Positions 1-12,556 are shown, counted from the first letter of the stretch. The stretch: DNA of 64,000 nucleotides from Antedon mediterranea (GCF_964355755.1 NC_092680.1:16903001-16967000); one strand, 5' to 3'. The notes: generated by a model not told the origin, from the sequence alone. Numbers and translations are program-made.

Positions 1-297
1 ATCCCTTCTTTATTATTATTATATCCAATTCTATCTTTATCAACTAAACGATTAAGTTTCATTTTTCCATGTGTTTGAAACATGCTTTTTAATCTAAATT
101 TAAAAAAAACTTTCATAGAGGAAACTTTATATAAATATTTCTCAATTCAGATCAGTATTTTGATGATAGCGTAGATGGTGATGGTAATTTTTAGCTTTTT
201 AGATTTACTAACTATTAACTTTATGATTTGCATCTGTAAACAAATAACACTATCCTCGGAACAAACAGATATATTCAAACAGGGAGGGATTTGGAGC
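1..297. other. AT-rich sequence, no gene seen
   Basis: No coding exon, RNA gene or clear repeat is visible here. It may belong to an intron or upstream region of the gene whose last exon lies at 2713-2927, but nothing in the sequence proves that. Confidence 0.4.
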
Positions 298-365
298 CTG
301 TGTTCCAGGGGCCTGAGTTCCAGGGGCTTGGGTTCCAGGGGCTTGGGTTCCAGGGGCTTGATCAA
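298..365 (+). repeat. short tandem repeat, ~15-bp unit
   Basis: Four to five tandem copies of a G-rich unit close to GTTCCAGGGGCTTGG. The small open frames crossing it on both strands are by-products of the repeat, because its unit length is a multiple of three. Confidence 0.8.
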
Positions 366-399
366 AGGCCCTGATTAAGTCCAGTAATGAAGACCTATA

Positions 400-775
400 A
401 AGCCGATTTTCCACTAGGCGAATTTGTTCGCGCGAATCAAACGTTTCGAAGAGACAAAAATCGCCTACTCTCTTTCCACTACATGAGCGAATAGCTGCGA
501 CGTTCATGTTCCTCGCGTGGTTGCTGAGCATTTCGATTCGCATGACTGCTCATGAAAGCGTCATAGCTCATTTCCTGAGCTCTGATTGGTTGCGCAATAT
601 TTCGCTTCGCAAAAAGTAGAAACAATTCGAACTAGTAAATTTCGCTACAGCGAAAATTCAAGGAACTAGAATTCGTCGCAGAAGGGAGTATGACAGACAG
701 AAACTCGAATACGCATGCGCAGAGCATGACGCTTTCGATTCGCGCGAACAAATTCGCCTAGTGGAAAATCGGCTT
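400..775. mobile_element. MITE with ~36-bp terminal inverted repeats, TA target duplication
   Basis: The left end (AAGCCGATTTTCCACTAGGC onward) reappears as its reverse complement at the right end, with about 36 matching bases. Both ends are flanked by TA (398-399 and 776-777). There is no open frame of useful size inside. A TA duplication with inverted ends suits a non-autonomous Tc1/mariner-type element, but the superfamily is inferred from the TA alone. Confidence 0.75.
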
Positions 776-1364
776 TAGGGGCCAAAGACAAAGCTACAAA
801 ACTTTTAATGTGTGTCTGACATCAATCAGTATTAATACGAAAGATTGTCAGAGGTGGGAGTTGGTAAGGCGGTTTCACTTTAAAATGGAGGTTTGCCCCA
901 AACCTATTGGCTGCGCCTACCTGCATACATATGTATTTTTTCATGCTTTTTTTTTTAATCTGAGAAATTTGGTTGTATCACTATTGTGCATCTTTACAAG
1001 TTTGTAATGTCACTCATCACTCGTAATGACATATTTTATGAGAGCAATTATTTGAAGTGCTGTACTGAGTAGCAATGTATGTTTAATCCATTTATCCATC
1101 TAACCGCACTTTTTTAAAGGAACGATTTTAAAGAAAAAACCTGTATTACAGTGGTATGGAACTTAAATAGTGGGTTGGCCCCACAAAATGTGATAACTTG
1201 TGCCTGTTTCTACTAATTACTAAAATCCACAGTGATACTCATAAAATAATTATTTAATATGGATTAATTATGCACTTTAAATGTTATTAATAATACTGTA
1301 TTCAGTTTGGAAAAATAAATCTAGTCAACTGGACTTACTTGTTTAACAGCGACGTTTAACGACC
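776..1364. other. non-coding, no feature seen
   Basis: AT-rich sequence without a credible exon, RNA gene or repeat. Confidence 0.4.
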
Positions 1365-2305
1365 TATACAGGTTCAATCTTTCACGATTTACACAGGTCC
1401 AATCTTTCACGATCTAAACAGTTCCTATCTTTCACAATCTGTCCTGGTCCTATCTTGCACGATCTGTCCAGGTCCTATCTTTCACGATCTGTCCAGGTCC
1501 TATCTTTCACGATCTGTCCAGGTCCTATCTTTCACGATCTGTCCAGGTCCTATCTTTCACGATCTGTCGAGTTCCTATCTTTCAGAATCTGTTCAGGTCC
1601 TATCTTTCACGATCTATCCTGGTCCTATCTTTCACGATCTATCCAGGTACTATCTTTCACGATCTGTCCAGGTCCTATCTTTCACGATCTGTCCAGGTCC
1701 TATCTTTCACAATCTGTCCAGGTCCTATCTTTCACGATCTATCCAGGTCCTATCTTTCACGATCTGTTCAGGTCCTATCTTTCACGATCTGTCCAGGTCC
1801 TATCTTTCACGATCTGTCCAGGTCCTATCTTTCACGATATATCCAAGTCCTATCTTTCACGATCTGTCCAGGTCCTATCATTCACGATCTGTCCAGGTTC
1901 TATCTTTCACGATCTATCCAGGTCCTATCTTTCACGATCTGTCCAGGTCCTATCTTTCACGATCTAAACAGTTCCTATCTTTCACGATCTATCCAGGTCC
2001 TATCTTTCACTATCTATCCAGGTCCTATCTTTCACGATCTATCCAGGTCCTATCTTTCACGATCTATCCTGGTCCTATCTTTCACGATATATCCAAGTCC
2101 TATCTTTCACGATCTGTCCAGGTCCTATCTTTCACGATCTGTCCAGGTCCTATCTTTCACGATCTGTCCAGGTCCTATCTTTCACGATCTGTCCAGGTCC
2201 TATCTTTCACGATCTGTCCAGGTCCTATCTTTCACGATCTGTCCAGGTCCTATCTTTCACGATCTATCCAGGTCCTATCTTTCACGATCTATCCAGGTCG
2301 TGTTA
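1365..2305 (+). repeat. 25-bp minisatellite, ~37 copies
   Basis: Tandem copies of a 25-bp unit close to GATCTGTCCAGGTCCTATCT followed by TTCAC. Variants such as GATCTATCC and GATCTAAACA recur in the array. Because 25 is not a multiple of three, an open frame through it (1455-1967) cycles every 75 nt. It has no start context or upstream exon and is not a gene. Confidence 0.95.
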
Positions 2306-2483
2306 TCAGGCTGAATGATGAAATTGTGGCGATTGGTCTGTGACCCATGATGAGGCCGAAGAGCTACAGTATTAACCTTCAATTAAGCAATCAAGAAAAT
2401 CCCCAAACCATTTGTTAATAGCTCCTCGACCCAGTCACAGACCAATCGCTGTAATTTCATCATTTCGCCTGATGATACGACCT
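2295..2483. repeat. inverted repeat (foldback) with ~50-bp arms
   Basis: The arm at 2295-2345 (AGGTCGTGTTATCAGGCTGA onward) is repeated inverted at 2433-2483 with a few mismatches and leaves a loop of about 87 nt. It abuts the end of the 25-bp minisatellite. The structure resembles a small foldback MITE; I found no clear target duplication. Confidence 0.7.
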
Positions 2484-2712
2484 GGATAGGCCATGAATGA
2501 AATGACCTGAATAGGTTGTGAAACGTCGCTTTTAAACCAGCAATTCTAGATTTATTTTTCCACTTAATACTACCTGGACGAATGACAATATTCATACCTG
2601 TAATTTAACTGTATCAAATTATTACAGTCCATTTGTTAATTTTGCAGTTTATATTATTTACAGTATTACACTTGCATCTGTAAGTTTGATTTACATTTGT
2701 TTGTGATTTCAG

Positions 2713-2927
2713 AAAATGATGCAATAAATGAAGAGGATGATGAAAACAAAGCAGAAGAGGTGGAGGATGAGGGGGAGGAAGAGGATGATGATGGAGAAGA
2801 AGAAGCTAAAGAGAACAATCAACCTCAATATGGTAACAACGAGCAGAATGACGAGCAAGAACAAAAGGATGAACCCAAGGATGATGACAGTTCTCAGAAT
2901 GATCAAAATATGGTTGATGATGTATAA
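2713..2927 (+). CDS. last exon of an unidentified gene with a highly acidic C-terminus (partial)
   Basis: A good 3' splice site (TTTGTGATTTCAG, ending at 2712) opens a 215-nt frame that enters in phase 1 and runs to a TAA at 2925-2927. The roughly 71 residues are almost all Glu, Asp, Gln, Asn and Lys, ending NMVDDV. The upstream exons lie before the window or were not recognised. Long acidic, disordered tails occur in many unrelated proteins, so I assign no function. Chance is unlikely given the splice site, the uninterrupted frame and the strong GAN/GAR codon bias, but composition alone cannot identify the family. Confidence 0.6.
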
Positions 2928-3044
2928 TAATTTTTATTTACTATAAATTTGTATAAAATCTATGGGGTTTCTTTTCTGTCTTTCAATAGAAAAAAACAAT
3001 TACAACATTAAATAATTTCATTTCTTAGCTGTACATTAAAAATG

Positions 3045-3190
3045 TAGACAGCTCTGTCTACACTATGAAACTTTGACAAAAAAATGTGATGTGTCCATAT
3101 ATGGACATGATGTCATGTTGCTACCATATTTGGGCATGTCACACTTTTTTTTTTCTACATAAAGTTTGATAGTATAGACAAAGTTTTATG
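3045..3190. mobile_element. MITE, copy 1 of the GTCTACACTAT family
   Basis: A ~145-bp unit whose left part (AGCTCTGTCTACACTATGAA, then TTTGACAAAAAAATGTGATG) mirrors its right part (CATGTCACAC, TTTCTACATAAAGTTTGATA, GTATAGACAAAG). The centre contains the palindromic word CCATATATGG. Related copies lie at 7619-7769, 56391-56489 and 57392-57510. Confidence 0.75.
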
Positions 3191-5233
3191 GAATGAAAAA
3201 AATTTACTGAACAAAATATTTCATTAAATCTAATTATAGTAGGTTGGATTTTAAGTGACAGAGTTTATTAACTGTATTACATGTGGGTTGACATTTCTAT
3301 TTTTTTGTAGTGTTAGAAATACAAATTTTCAACACAAGATACCTTCGCTGTGGAAAAATGTTCGGCAAAAATCAAATATATACCTAGTTGGTTGGTTGGT
3401 AATAAAAAGAAATACCATTACAGAACAACAACAACAATTGTAGCATGTGTGTATAAAAGTCATTCTTATTTTCTTTCCTCCATTTTATGGGATGAAGATA
3501 CGCTATGCTATTTCTATTGTGGAGTATTTTTTACTCTGCACATGCTATGCTGCCTAAGTTGTTTTGAAGAAATTCTTGTGTTTATTCCTAAATACAGTCA
3601 ACTTTCCCAATACCAGACTCCAAAAACTCTCCCAATACCAGACTTTGGAAACTCTCTCAAAACCACACTTTTCTTTTGGTCCAAAAGTTCCCAAATTATG
3701 TGTTGCCATTAAAAATGCATTTGGAATAACATAGTTTCTGGAAAGCCAGACATATTAGGATAGCCCATGGGTGTCTGGTATTGGAAGAGTTGGCTGTTCT
3801 ATTAAAATAGTATTTTAAAAGTAATAAAGATATATATTATAATATAATTCAAGGAGATTGGGATGTATTCTATTAATAATAAATCAAATAATCATGTGAC
3901 ATGCTGTAGGTGTACAGTATTTCTATTAGCTGTTGATAGGATTAGTTAAAATATGCAAACTGTTCTGCAAGCAAAGCAATTATTTTGTTTAACTTTGAAT
4001 TTCAGTACTTTGCTGTTCATTCTCAACACTGGTTGTAGTATTAATTTTGTGAATCAATTTTATGATTTTATATTTGTATGTATATATTTATTATATATAA
4101 TTGTAATCCTTATAAATTCTATATTGGGACATTGATGTACTTATTAATTTATATAAATAATAAATTGTTTATGTAGTGGTAGCTCATGTTAATTAACAAC
4201 ACGCTTTCTTACCAATTTGAGTCTGTAAGATATGTCTTGCTGTTTGATGTCGTTTAAATTTAATTACAAATACTGTAAAACAGTTGAGTCAATGATAACA
4301 TGGTTCTTTTTAAAATATTAACCAGGTCTTATACATTGAATCTGATTTTAAATGTTTTTTGTTATTCTAAATTTTCAATAGCAATAATTTCATTTGTTTA
4401 TTTTTTACAATTGGTAAAGCTAAATGTTGATAAAAGCTTCCAATGGAATGTTGAAATCAATTAAGCATGAATGTTTTCTTTTTTAGAAAGTAAATTTGTG
4501 TGTTCATAATTTTTTGTATTTATTTAGGGATAGTTAACTTTTATTGGCCTTCCTATGAGACCCCCCCCCCCTCCCCAATAATATATGGGGGTGGTGATTG
4601 TGACCACCTTGTCCTAAAAAATTATTATAATAATAATTATACATTTATTCTCTTTGCAAATGAATTTCAATGCAAAATGTCTATGTTGGTAACTATTACT
4701 TTTTAGTCCTCGAATATAGGCCCATCCCAAATTTGTTTATCCCTGAAATAGGAAGGTTAACATAATAGTCTATTTATGTTGTTAACATTCCCTATTTTAA
4801 TTACAAATACTGTACTATTGAATTATTTTAGTGTAGTTTGAGTGGAATTAATGGGATTTCTATTGTTTTATTTTAATATGTAATTTGATTAAAAGAGAAA
4901 ATACAACTTTTTTGAAAAAAAAAAATTATCTGTCATTGCATTTAATTTGTCTTTCAATTGTTTAAAGAGCATTTTAAACAATTCGTGAGCTATGGAGTAA
5001 TAGTAATATATAAAGAAAGTGTTTAGTTATATTTTAGACATCTTCACTCACCAAAACCATTGTTCCCACTAAAAATGTGTACATACATTTTCTCGATGTA
5101 AACATTTTATTTCCATACATGTGCATAACTGCATATTATATTCTGTGGGAAACAACTAAATTATTAATCAAAGTGTATTAATCAAATTAACAATAGTTTC
5201 AACAAGCAATCCAACTTTATTTTTGGATCAGTT

Positions 5234-5295
5234 ACGGGGAGCAAAACAACTCTATTTTTGGTATAAGTATACGGGGAGCAAAACAACTCTATTTT
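5234..5295 (+). repeat. two-copy direct repeat, ~37-bp period
   Basis: The segment ACGGGGAGCAAAACAACTCT plus ATTTT occurs twice, starting at 5234 and 5271. Confidence 0.8.
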
Positions 5296-5827
5296 AATAC
5301 TAAAAAAAGCCCACCCAAAAGAATTTTTTAACTCATTGAATCAATTCGATGATTGGATTCGATGATTTTTCGACAGCATAAAGTAGAAGACTTCAAACAA
5401 GAGATTTTGTTGTGAATTAATTAGATTCTCCCAGCAGAAAATAAGTCGAAACACAAATGAACACAACAATATAATACTTGTTCACTTTTTTTAATAACTT
5501 TTATTTATTTTGTCTAGAAAATCTCTACATATTTATGAGACGGTATTTTCATTTCCATTTTTCGAAGAAGTTCTAACCAATCGGGTTCTGATGTTCAGAG
5601 GGTCTGAAAAGGTCAATGTTGCCATTTGTTTTACACCCTTTTGTCAATCATTTAATAAAAAAAAATTGTAGAATTTTATCTAATCTTATCAGATTTTTTA
5701 GTATTGCATTTGCTTATCTATTATGAAGCTTTTCCTTCATAATGTAGTGGGGATGGATGGGGTGGCGATTGTGACCATCTTGTCCTAAAAAAATCACTAG
5801 ACGGTAACATACTTAAATATCTCCGCA

Positions 5828-5833
5828 TTTATT
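5828..5833 (-). terminator. polyadenylation signal of GTPBP3
   Basis: AATAAA on the minus strand, 13 nt downstream of the GTPBP3 stop codon. It is the canonical hexamer and would give a very short 3' UTR. Other AATAAA words occur farther away, so its use is inferred. Confidence 0.5.
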
Positions 5834-5845
5834 AAAGAACTCTAA

Positions 5846-8800
5846 TCATTTACCAATACAAAAGTCTTTAAAGATGACATCCAGAATGTCCTCTGCACCA
5901 ACTTTACCAGTAATTTTACCAAGCTGTCGAAGGCCTGTCCGCAAGTACTCTGCTGCTAACACCACATCAGATTGGTGAAAGAACTCATCGAGAGCTGCTG
6001 TGGCCTGCTCTAAATGATGTCTGTGACGCTGCTGTGTCAGGCTAGGTGTCTGCGATTGTGGATTCATACACCTTGGATAAAATTAAAATGCATTATTATA
6101 ACCAAGAGTTTATTTACCAATATTGTGTAATACAGTACAACCCAAACGGATTTAAACAGGCTTTAGCCCCCCCCCCCCCCCCACCCCTAAAATTTAACAG
6201 CCATGTCTTTTTAAAATAAAATAATGACTATTTTTGTGTTTTTTTTTCTAACCAAACAGATCGTTTTTATATTTATCCCCCTCCCCCTAATCTATAATAA
6301 TGCTAGATCTGCCCTTGCCCACTCAGAATTCTCTTCTCTGTGCAAAATGAATTAACATGACAACATAGTTAAGGTCATTAGGTCATCGCAAATCAAAAGC
6401 TCCTTATTACTCTTACTGCTTTAGAATAATTTGACTAACTAACTTAGTCTTAAGTTCCTAACTTACATTTTTTCAACCTTTTCTGCGAGTAAACTCAGAA
6501 AATAATCGATTCCTTCACCAGTTTTGCATGATATCAAACAGCAATTAACATCTTCAATTTGTTTACCCATTCTGTCCTTATCAAAGTTCACCCTTTCAAT
6601 TAATTGTTTTAATCTATCAACACTTTCCACAGGCAGTACATCTGACTTGTTGATTACAATTATATAATCTACAGAATTTGTGTCCAACTGTGTGTCCAGA
6701 TTTAATGAGGAACGTAGATTGTTCAGAAACGTTATAAACGTTTCTTCACTGGTTGATTGCGCAACAGCTTCAGAAGTATCCGTCATCATGATAACCACGT
6801 CCGCTTGATGTGCTCTGTAATGATAACAAATGATGGAGATAATTGATAAAATGTACCATAATTATGATCTGTTCACAGAACAAACAATTGATTCTGAAGG
6901 GGAGGGGGGATTTTATGAAAAATCTTAGGAAGAAATAAGAAATGCACCAAATACAAAAATATTCAAAAACAGCTGGATTTTGTTCCCAACTCCTACTTAT
7001 ATTGTAGTTTTATTTAAGTTAATAATGATAATAGTTAATATTATTGTTTATACAGTAATATTAATCAATAATAATGGAAGAGATAAAATTTGCTATTTTC
7101 AATTCTTGGTAATGTGCCTAAAAACATATATTTATAGGAACAACATAATAAAATTATTGTAAAGTAAACATTGTTTAAATTAAACAAAAACAATTAAAAT
7201 GTTAACACACAAAATATGTTTGCCATCATATATATATACAGATATACAGTATATCAATTTAAAGGTTCCTATCAAAATAGTATTTGTTAATGACTTCCAT
7301 CACAATATAGAAATCTGAAAATGTGAGAAAGGTACATATTGGATTTTACCGATCTCTGGCTCTCTTTATGCCTTCAAGCTCCACAGAGTCTACGGAGTGG
7401 CGCAAACCAGCGGTGTCGCTCAAAATAACAGGATAACCACCGATGTTCACCGTTGTCTCAATAACATCACGTGTTGTACCTGCAGTCGGTGATACAATTG
7501 CTGCTGGCCTTTGACCTAAAAGATATATGTATTTCATATTTTGTTGATACCAAGTACTCAGTAACTATAACAACTAAGTTTTAAGCAAGCAAACCATTCT
7601 AATTTGAAAACACCATTTCTTAAGCTCTCTGTCTACGCTATCAAACTAGTTTGACAAAAAAAATATGATGTGCCTAAATATGGTAGAGATATGATGTCAT
7701 CATGTCCATATATGGGCATATCACATTTTCTTGCCACATAAAGTTTTATAATGTAGACAGGGCTTTAAGCTCTGTCTGTGATATGATGTCATATCATGTC
7801 CATATATGGGCATATCACTATTGTACAATACAGTATACATATTTTGAATGAAAATCATTGGTGAACCAGATGCTTCTTTTAAGCTATTCACATGTGGAAA
7901 CCATATTCCCATTTTACTATAGAAACTCCTCCTGAAAAACATTACTACAAATTTGGGAGTGGAATTTTACTACAGGATGGGCTTAATACATGTGTCAGTA
8001 CAAAGAGTAAAAGAAAATAGAATGACATACATATATCATTAAGTAAGCTACTCTTTCCTACGTTAGGTTGACCTAGAATCGCAACATGTACACCATCCCG
8101 TAGACGTTCACCGCACCGGTTGTCAGAAAGATGATGAATAATCTCGGAATAAATTTTTCGAACTTGAAGACGAGCTGCAGGGCAGGAAAAAAACATAACA
8201 ATGCAGTACTGTAGTCAGGAGAAATAAAGTGGCGAGGTTGTCATTGTGTGTTGACCACAGGGTAGTCTAAGGCCTCTCTGTCCAAAAAAGTGGTCAGGTT
8301 GAAACCTTAACTGTGGGCCTACTGTTGGCTTAGACCCTTTAGTTTTTTAGAATTGTACAGTTTCAGTGGATATAACTAATAATTATTAACATCAAATAAT
8401 ATTAATTTCAAAAGCATTTTTTTTATTCATCCAAAAATAAAATTCCATGCATAAAAACAATAAGATACAACTTATTTAAATAATGGAAAATTTGAAGGAG
8501 AGAAAAGGCATCTGCATACCCTGCATTAAAATTATAGCTAAACAGTGTATTACTTTCATTATAATACAAGCATATAACATACTTGGTTTGTTAGGCCATA
8601 TAGATGATAATGTTACCTGTTTCTAGTATGTCTTCTTCAATGTTTTCTTCTTCACTAAAATCAATAAATGCTTCTACATGTGCAATAGACTATAGAAAAT
8701 CAAATACAATGATATATATGAAATATGATTTAACATACAGGTATCAATCCTATTTGAAAACGCCATGCTATGCGTACAGCGAGTCATAATCATAATTGAT

Positions 8801-10288
8801 TGACAGTAAAGACGATAGTGAATAAAGCTAGCCTAACCCTTTTGATCTAAAGAAGATGATGGGGAGTAAAAGCAATTCAGCCTTTCGACCAGCTTACAGA
8901 GGTGATGTAAAAGTATTGTACCTTCGCTGAATAATAAAAAAAATAAATAAATACGAAAATTAGTTATTTATGTTAAATGTCATCGCGCCTTCTTTGTGGA
9001 GATAGATCGTAGTTGACTCGTAAGCATAGCCACTGCGATTAAAAAAAACCATTTTAATAAACAGATTACATGTAGCAAATCATCCAAATTTATAAATAAA
9101 CCTGAAGTATTTTCTCAGTCCATGTCTTGTATAAGCGACTCAGATCTCCCTCCATCTGTCTTAATGCTTGCTTTCGTTGGGCTTCTGTTTCAGCGTGAAT
9201 TAGATCTCCGAGACCTTCAACTTCTGTCAAGTCAAGTTTACCATTCAGAAATGCTCTTTGTGAAAGAAAATATAATGGGAAAACTTCCGAAAATAAATAC
9301 ACAAATCTTCAATTTATTTATTGACTTTCAATTTCATTACAATATTGTCATAATAATATATTACAATTAAAAACATAAATAGTAAATGCATTATAATATT
9401 ACTATTTTAATTAAATAGTAAAATATTTAAATTAATTAAGTTAATTAATTTTTTTTTTATTTTATGTAATTAACCTATGAATACTTGAATCTGTAAACAA
9501 CAAACAGTTAACATACATAGACAATTATGTTTTAAATTCACATTAATTCGCAATTTCTTAATCTCACCTCTTTGTGAATTCTCCGGTCTCTGCTGGACGT
9601 AGTCCTTCCATCTTTCCCAGGGCAGCATGCACTGCCTGGATGACAGCATTTCCTCCGTGAACATGATACTCAACTGTATCTTCTCCAGTGAAACTTGCTG
9701 GTCCTAAAAAAGAGAATAAATCAAGTCTGATACAAAACACAGGTTTAAAGTTTTACTTTATGAAGATCTAAAATGCAGATGTACACTTTAGTCCCTTCCT
9801 GGGAATCACACTCCAGCATAATATAAGTATGTTATTGTATAAGAATTTAATGAGCAATCCTTGTGGAAAGGGCTACATACAGTAGTTGGGCTACCATCAG
9901 TATTGGAACTAACTACAGAAGACTCTTCTTACAGCCATTACTTGACAGAAATTAAAGGTTTTAATTTAGAGGTTTTACAAACTTAGAAAACAGGAATATC
10001 AATATGTAATGCCATACTATTACTCCAATTATTTATATTACCTGGAAACCACAAAACAAGCGCTTTATCTAAATGATCCCTATTTATGGGGTCATATAGG
10101 CTGGCTAGGATTGCTTGGCGAGGACTGGGAAGGTGTGTTTTCCGCGTCAACTTCTTGATGGTTGATCGAACATTCGGGCCTGACACTCTGATCACCGCAA
10201 CACCGCATTTGCCAAACCCAGACGATAATGCAAATATTGTTCCTTTATAAATTTGTGAGAACATTCTGATGTGTGAAACCGAAAGCAT
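5846..10288 (-). CDS. GTPBP3: tRNA modification GTPase GTPBP3, mitochondrial (MnmE/MSS1 family), 8 exons, 497 aa
   Basis: Exons, in transcription order: 10288-10042, 9703-9568, 9255-9102, 8689-8617, 8174-8031, 7515-7350, 6814-6467, 6071-5846. All introns are GT-AG, all phases agree, and the total is 1494 nt. The family makes the taurinomethyl/carboxymethylaminomethyl group on U34 of mitochondrial tRNAs with MTO1/MnmG. The N-terminal folate-binding domain is recognisable ([20 protein letters not shown] near residue 17, then [14 protein letters not shown]). A helical domain surrounds a G domain with P-loop GQPNVGKSS (238-246), GTTRD (264-268), DTAG (285-288) and NKSD (362-365). The protein ends FCIGK, the family's conserved C-terminal cysteine motif. 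The length is close to the ~490 aa of animal orthologues. The start is the first ATG of exon 1; a nearby internal Met at residue 9 is also possible. The first residues should be a mitochondrial targeting sequence, which is short here. No broken motif is seen, so the gene looks functional. Confidence 0.95.
7619..7769. mobile_element. MITE, copy 2 of the GTCTACACTAT family, in a GTPBP3 intron
   Basis: Begins TTAAGCTCTCTGTCTACGCT and ends GTAGACAGGGCTTTAA, with mirrored subterminal TTTGACAAAAAA and CATAAAGTTTTATA segments. The TTAA words at or near both ends suggest a TTAA-targeting superfamily (piggyBac or Kolobok type). A partial further copy follows at ~7770-7830 with the CCATATATGGGCATATCAC core. 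Confidence 0.7.
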
Positions 10289-10341
10289 AGCTCAACGTTT
10301 TTCCAGTGTGTTTTATTCCAAAAATATACTGCCTAATGGGA

Positions 10342-10440
10342 GGCCCTGTCACGCCAAATGAGGTACCACTGCCAAATGAGGTACCGCACTTAATTTGGCG
10401 TCTAAGGCGCCAAATTAGATACTATTGCAAAATGAAGTTC
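10342..10440 (+). repeat. left member of a widely spaced inverted repeat
   Basis: GGCCCTGTCACGCCAAATGA followed by GGTACCACTGCCAAATGAGG matches, inverted and with few mismatches, the sequence at 18709-18748. Weaker similarity continues inward (CACTTAATTTGGC). The word GCCAAATGAGGTAC is itself repeated here. It lies just upstream of the GTPBP3 start codon. Confidence 0.7.
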
Positions 10441-10735
10441 TATTGTAATTTTGTAAAATACAGTTTATATAAAACAAACATATTTAAGCCAGTATTAAAC
10501 TACAATATGTATTCTGTATTGTTACGCCTGTTATTAGATCAAGCTTAGCTATTACATTAAATTAAATATAAAGCAGAAAATAGTTATCCTTTTTTGATTT
10601 TCGTCGAATAGATCGAAGCGGAAGTGCTTCGGTCATGGTCCGCAAATTATATGATACGCCTTGTGTGCCAAAATGTTTTTACTGCTTTTAGTTGAATCAC
10701 CGCGTGTACAATTAAAACCAATAGATTGTGCTGCA

Positions 10736-12331
10736 CAGTGGTGGCGCCAGCGGGGGGGGGGGGGCTACGGGGGCTCTAGCCCCCTCGTCGGGGAGCCTAG
10801 CCCCCCCGTCGGGGAACACGGGTACTTTTTGTCGGGGAATATAATATACAGTAAAAAACGTTCGCGTTCACTTCATATAGCTTCAGCGCCTAGAAAACCA
10901 CGACGTTCCATTGACCGTGAGAGTACGTCAGAGGGCTATTATGCACTTTTATGCATTCATTTATTGCCAGCGATCTAACTTACTACTAAACATTAGCTAG
11001 GTACGCACTTGTCTGGCGGTATCCCTTTGTACGAATCGTTCAACGTTGGGTCGAGACGCGTGATATCAAGTTCCATCCAGGGACCAAAACGTGTAAGGTA
11101 GTTATTTTCCAGGCGAAGTTTACCGACGGTTACCGAAGGGAACACGGGTACTTTTTGTCGGGGAATATAATATACAGTAAAAAGCGTTCGCGTTCACTTC
11201 GTAGCTAGCTTCAGCGCCTAGAAAACCGCGACGTTTCATTGACCGTGAGAGTACGTCAGAGTGATATTATGCACTTTATATGCATTCATTATTGCCAGCG
11301 ATCTAACTTATTACTAAACAATAGCTAGGTTCGCACTTGTTTGGCGGTATCCCTTTGTACGAATCGTTCAACGTTGGGTCGAGACGCGTGATATCATGTT
11401 CCATCCAGGGACCAAAATGTGTACTGTTATTTTCCAGGCGAAGTTTACTGACGGTTACGTTGTGTACAGCGTCGACGTACGCTACACTACAGCAAAAACG
11501 AATTATGTTAATTGTTCGTAATGTTCACCAATTTTTTTAATTTACAAGTAACATTCTGTACCGTGGGGCACCTAAAATAAAATTTTCATCCATTACTAAA
11601 CAAAAAAACATGCCATTTTCGCCATCTTATTATAGCTAAGTTATTACATTTTCAATGTCCTGTATGTCATGAATTTCTCACCACTCGGAAGTCCAGATGG
11701 TACGCACGCATACACTTGGGAGGAATAAACTTATTTCCCCGACTGAAAATGGTCTACGCTTGCGTTTTTTAAGCCTCTAGGCCTGATGTTTCCGAAGTAT
11801 AAAATGCAATTTTTTGAAGACCTGCAGCTCTAGTTTTAAACAGTTTCTTAGCTCAGCCCCAACAATAAAGCTGGTCATATTTCGAAGTACAAGAAGTGCA
11901 TTTTCCGGGACCTCAAACATTTCTTAGCTCAGTCACAACCTTGATAGGGACTTATATATTTTGTTTCATGTTTTGAAGTATAATAAGTCCAATTTCCGGG
12001 ACCTCCAACTCTATTTTTCTAAATTTTCTTTGAACTTTTATTTTTTAAATTGAAAAATATGGATTGAAACAGTCATCGCGCATCGTTTTTTTGCACGCAG
12101 TATTTTATTTATGCTTTATAAAAAATGGAAAAAATGGCTACCCTAAATCTGATTAAAATGACCTCAAATGACGCTAGAACGCGTTGCTTACGGGGGCTTC
12201 GCCCCCTGGGCCCCCACCGGGGGCCCTTGGCGGCCCCCTGGCCCCCAGCCTAGTGATGCTCGCTTCACTCGCATAGCCCCCTCGTCGGGGAATGTAGCCC
12301 CCGCGTCGGGAAGATTCTGGCGCCACCCCTG
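10736..12331. mobile_element. non-autonomous hAT-type element with 8-bp target site duplication
   Basis: The ends are CAGTGGTGGCGCCAG on the left and the complement of CAGGGGTGGCGCCAG on the right. They are flanked by the exact 8-bp direct repeat GTGCTGCA (10728-10735 and 12332-12339). An 8-bp duplication and CAG(N)GG-type ends are hallmarks of hAT transposons. No transposase frame is present. Internally, a segment of ~326 bp starting GGGAACACGGGTAC at 10812 is tandemly duplicated from 11138. A second copy of the family, without that duplication and lacking its left end, is at 34851-36043. Confidence 0.88.
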
Positions 12332-12399
12332 GTGCTGCAGTGCAGATTGTCTTTAATTTGAAATTTATATTTATACTGGGTAAACTCTTCAGTCAAAGA

Positions 12400-12556
12400 C
12401 TGGTCTCCCAGAGGGCCCAGTTGGTGATCAGTGGCTGTGATGTACTAATACACCGGGGTAACCCCCTACTCGTCTCGAAAGATGTACTAGTTAAAGTGCA
12501 CACGAGCTAGATGTGTACACTGGACCTACGGTTTATAGTCCTTATCCGAGAAGACC
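12400..12556 (+). repeat. dispersed repeat, copy 1 (CACCGGGGTA...CTACTCGTCTCGAA)
   Basis: The words CACCGGGGTAACCCCCTACT, CGTCTCGAA and TGTGTACACTGGAC recur in the same order on the opposite strand at ~54985-55140, inside the first PDCD7 intron. It is probably a fragment of a retroelement or other interspersed repeat; I do not recognise the family. Confidence 0.65.

Larger units (their letters stand above)
2928..5827. other. intergenic region between the acidic-tail gene (+) and GTPBP3 (-)
   Basis: About 2.9 kb that separates the 3' ends of two convergent genes. It is AT-rich and includes a C homopolymer near 4561 and dispersed repeat fragments. The motif GATTGTGACCA...TTGTCCTAAAAAA occurs at ~4594-4622 and again at ~5766-5792. 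I see no coding exon; short open frames such as 3350-3712 lack splice sites and similarity I recognise. Confidence 0.5.

Noticed and set aside
1455-1967. 170-aa open frame rich in Leu, Ser and Arg
   Set aside because: It is the 25-bp minisatellite read in one frame; no start context, splice site or independent sequence.
2709-2906. hydrophobic minus-strand frame opposite the acidic exon
   Set aside because: It is the complement of GAA/GAT codons, which always reads as Phe/Ile/Leu; the plus-strand exon has the splice site.
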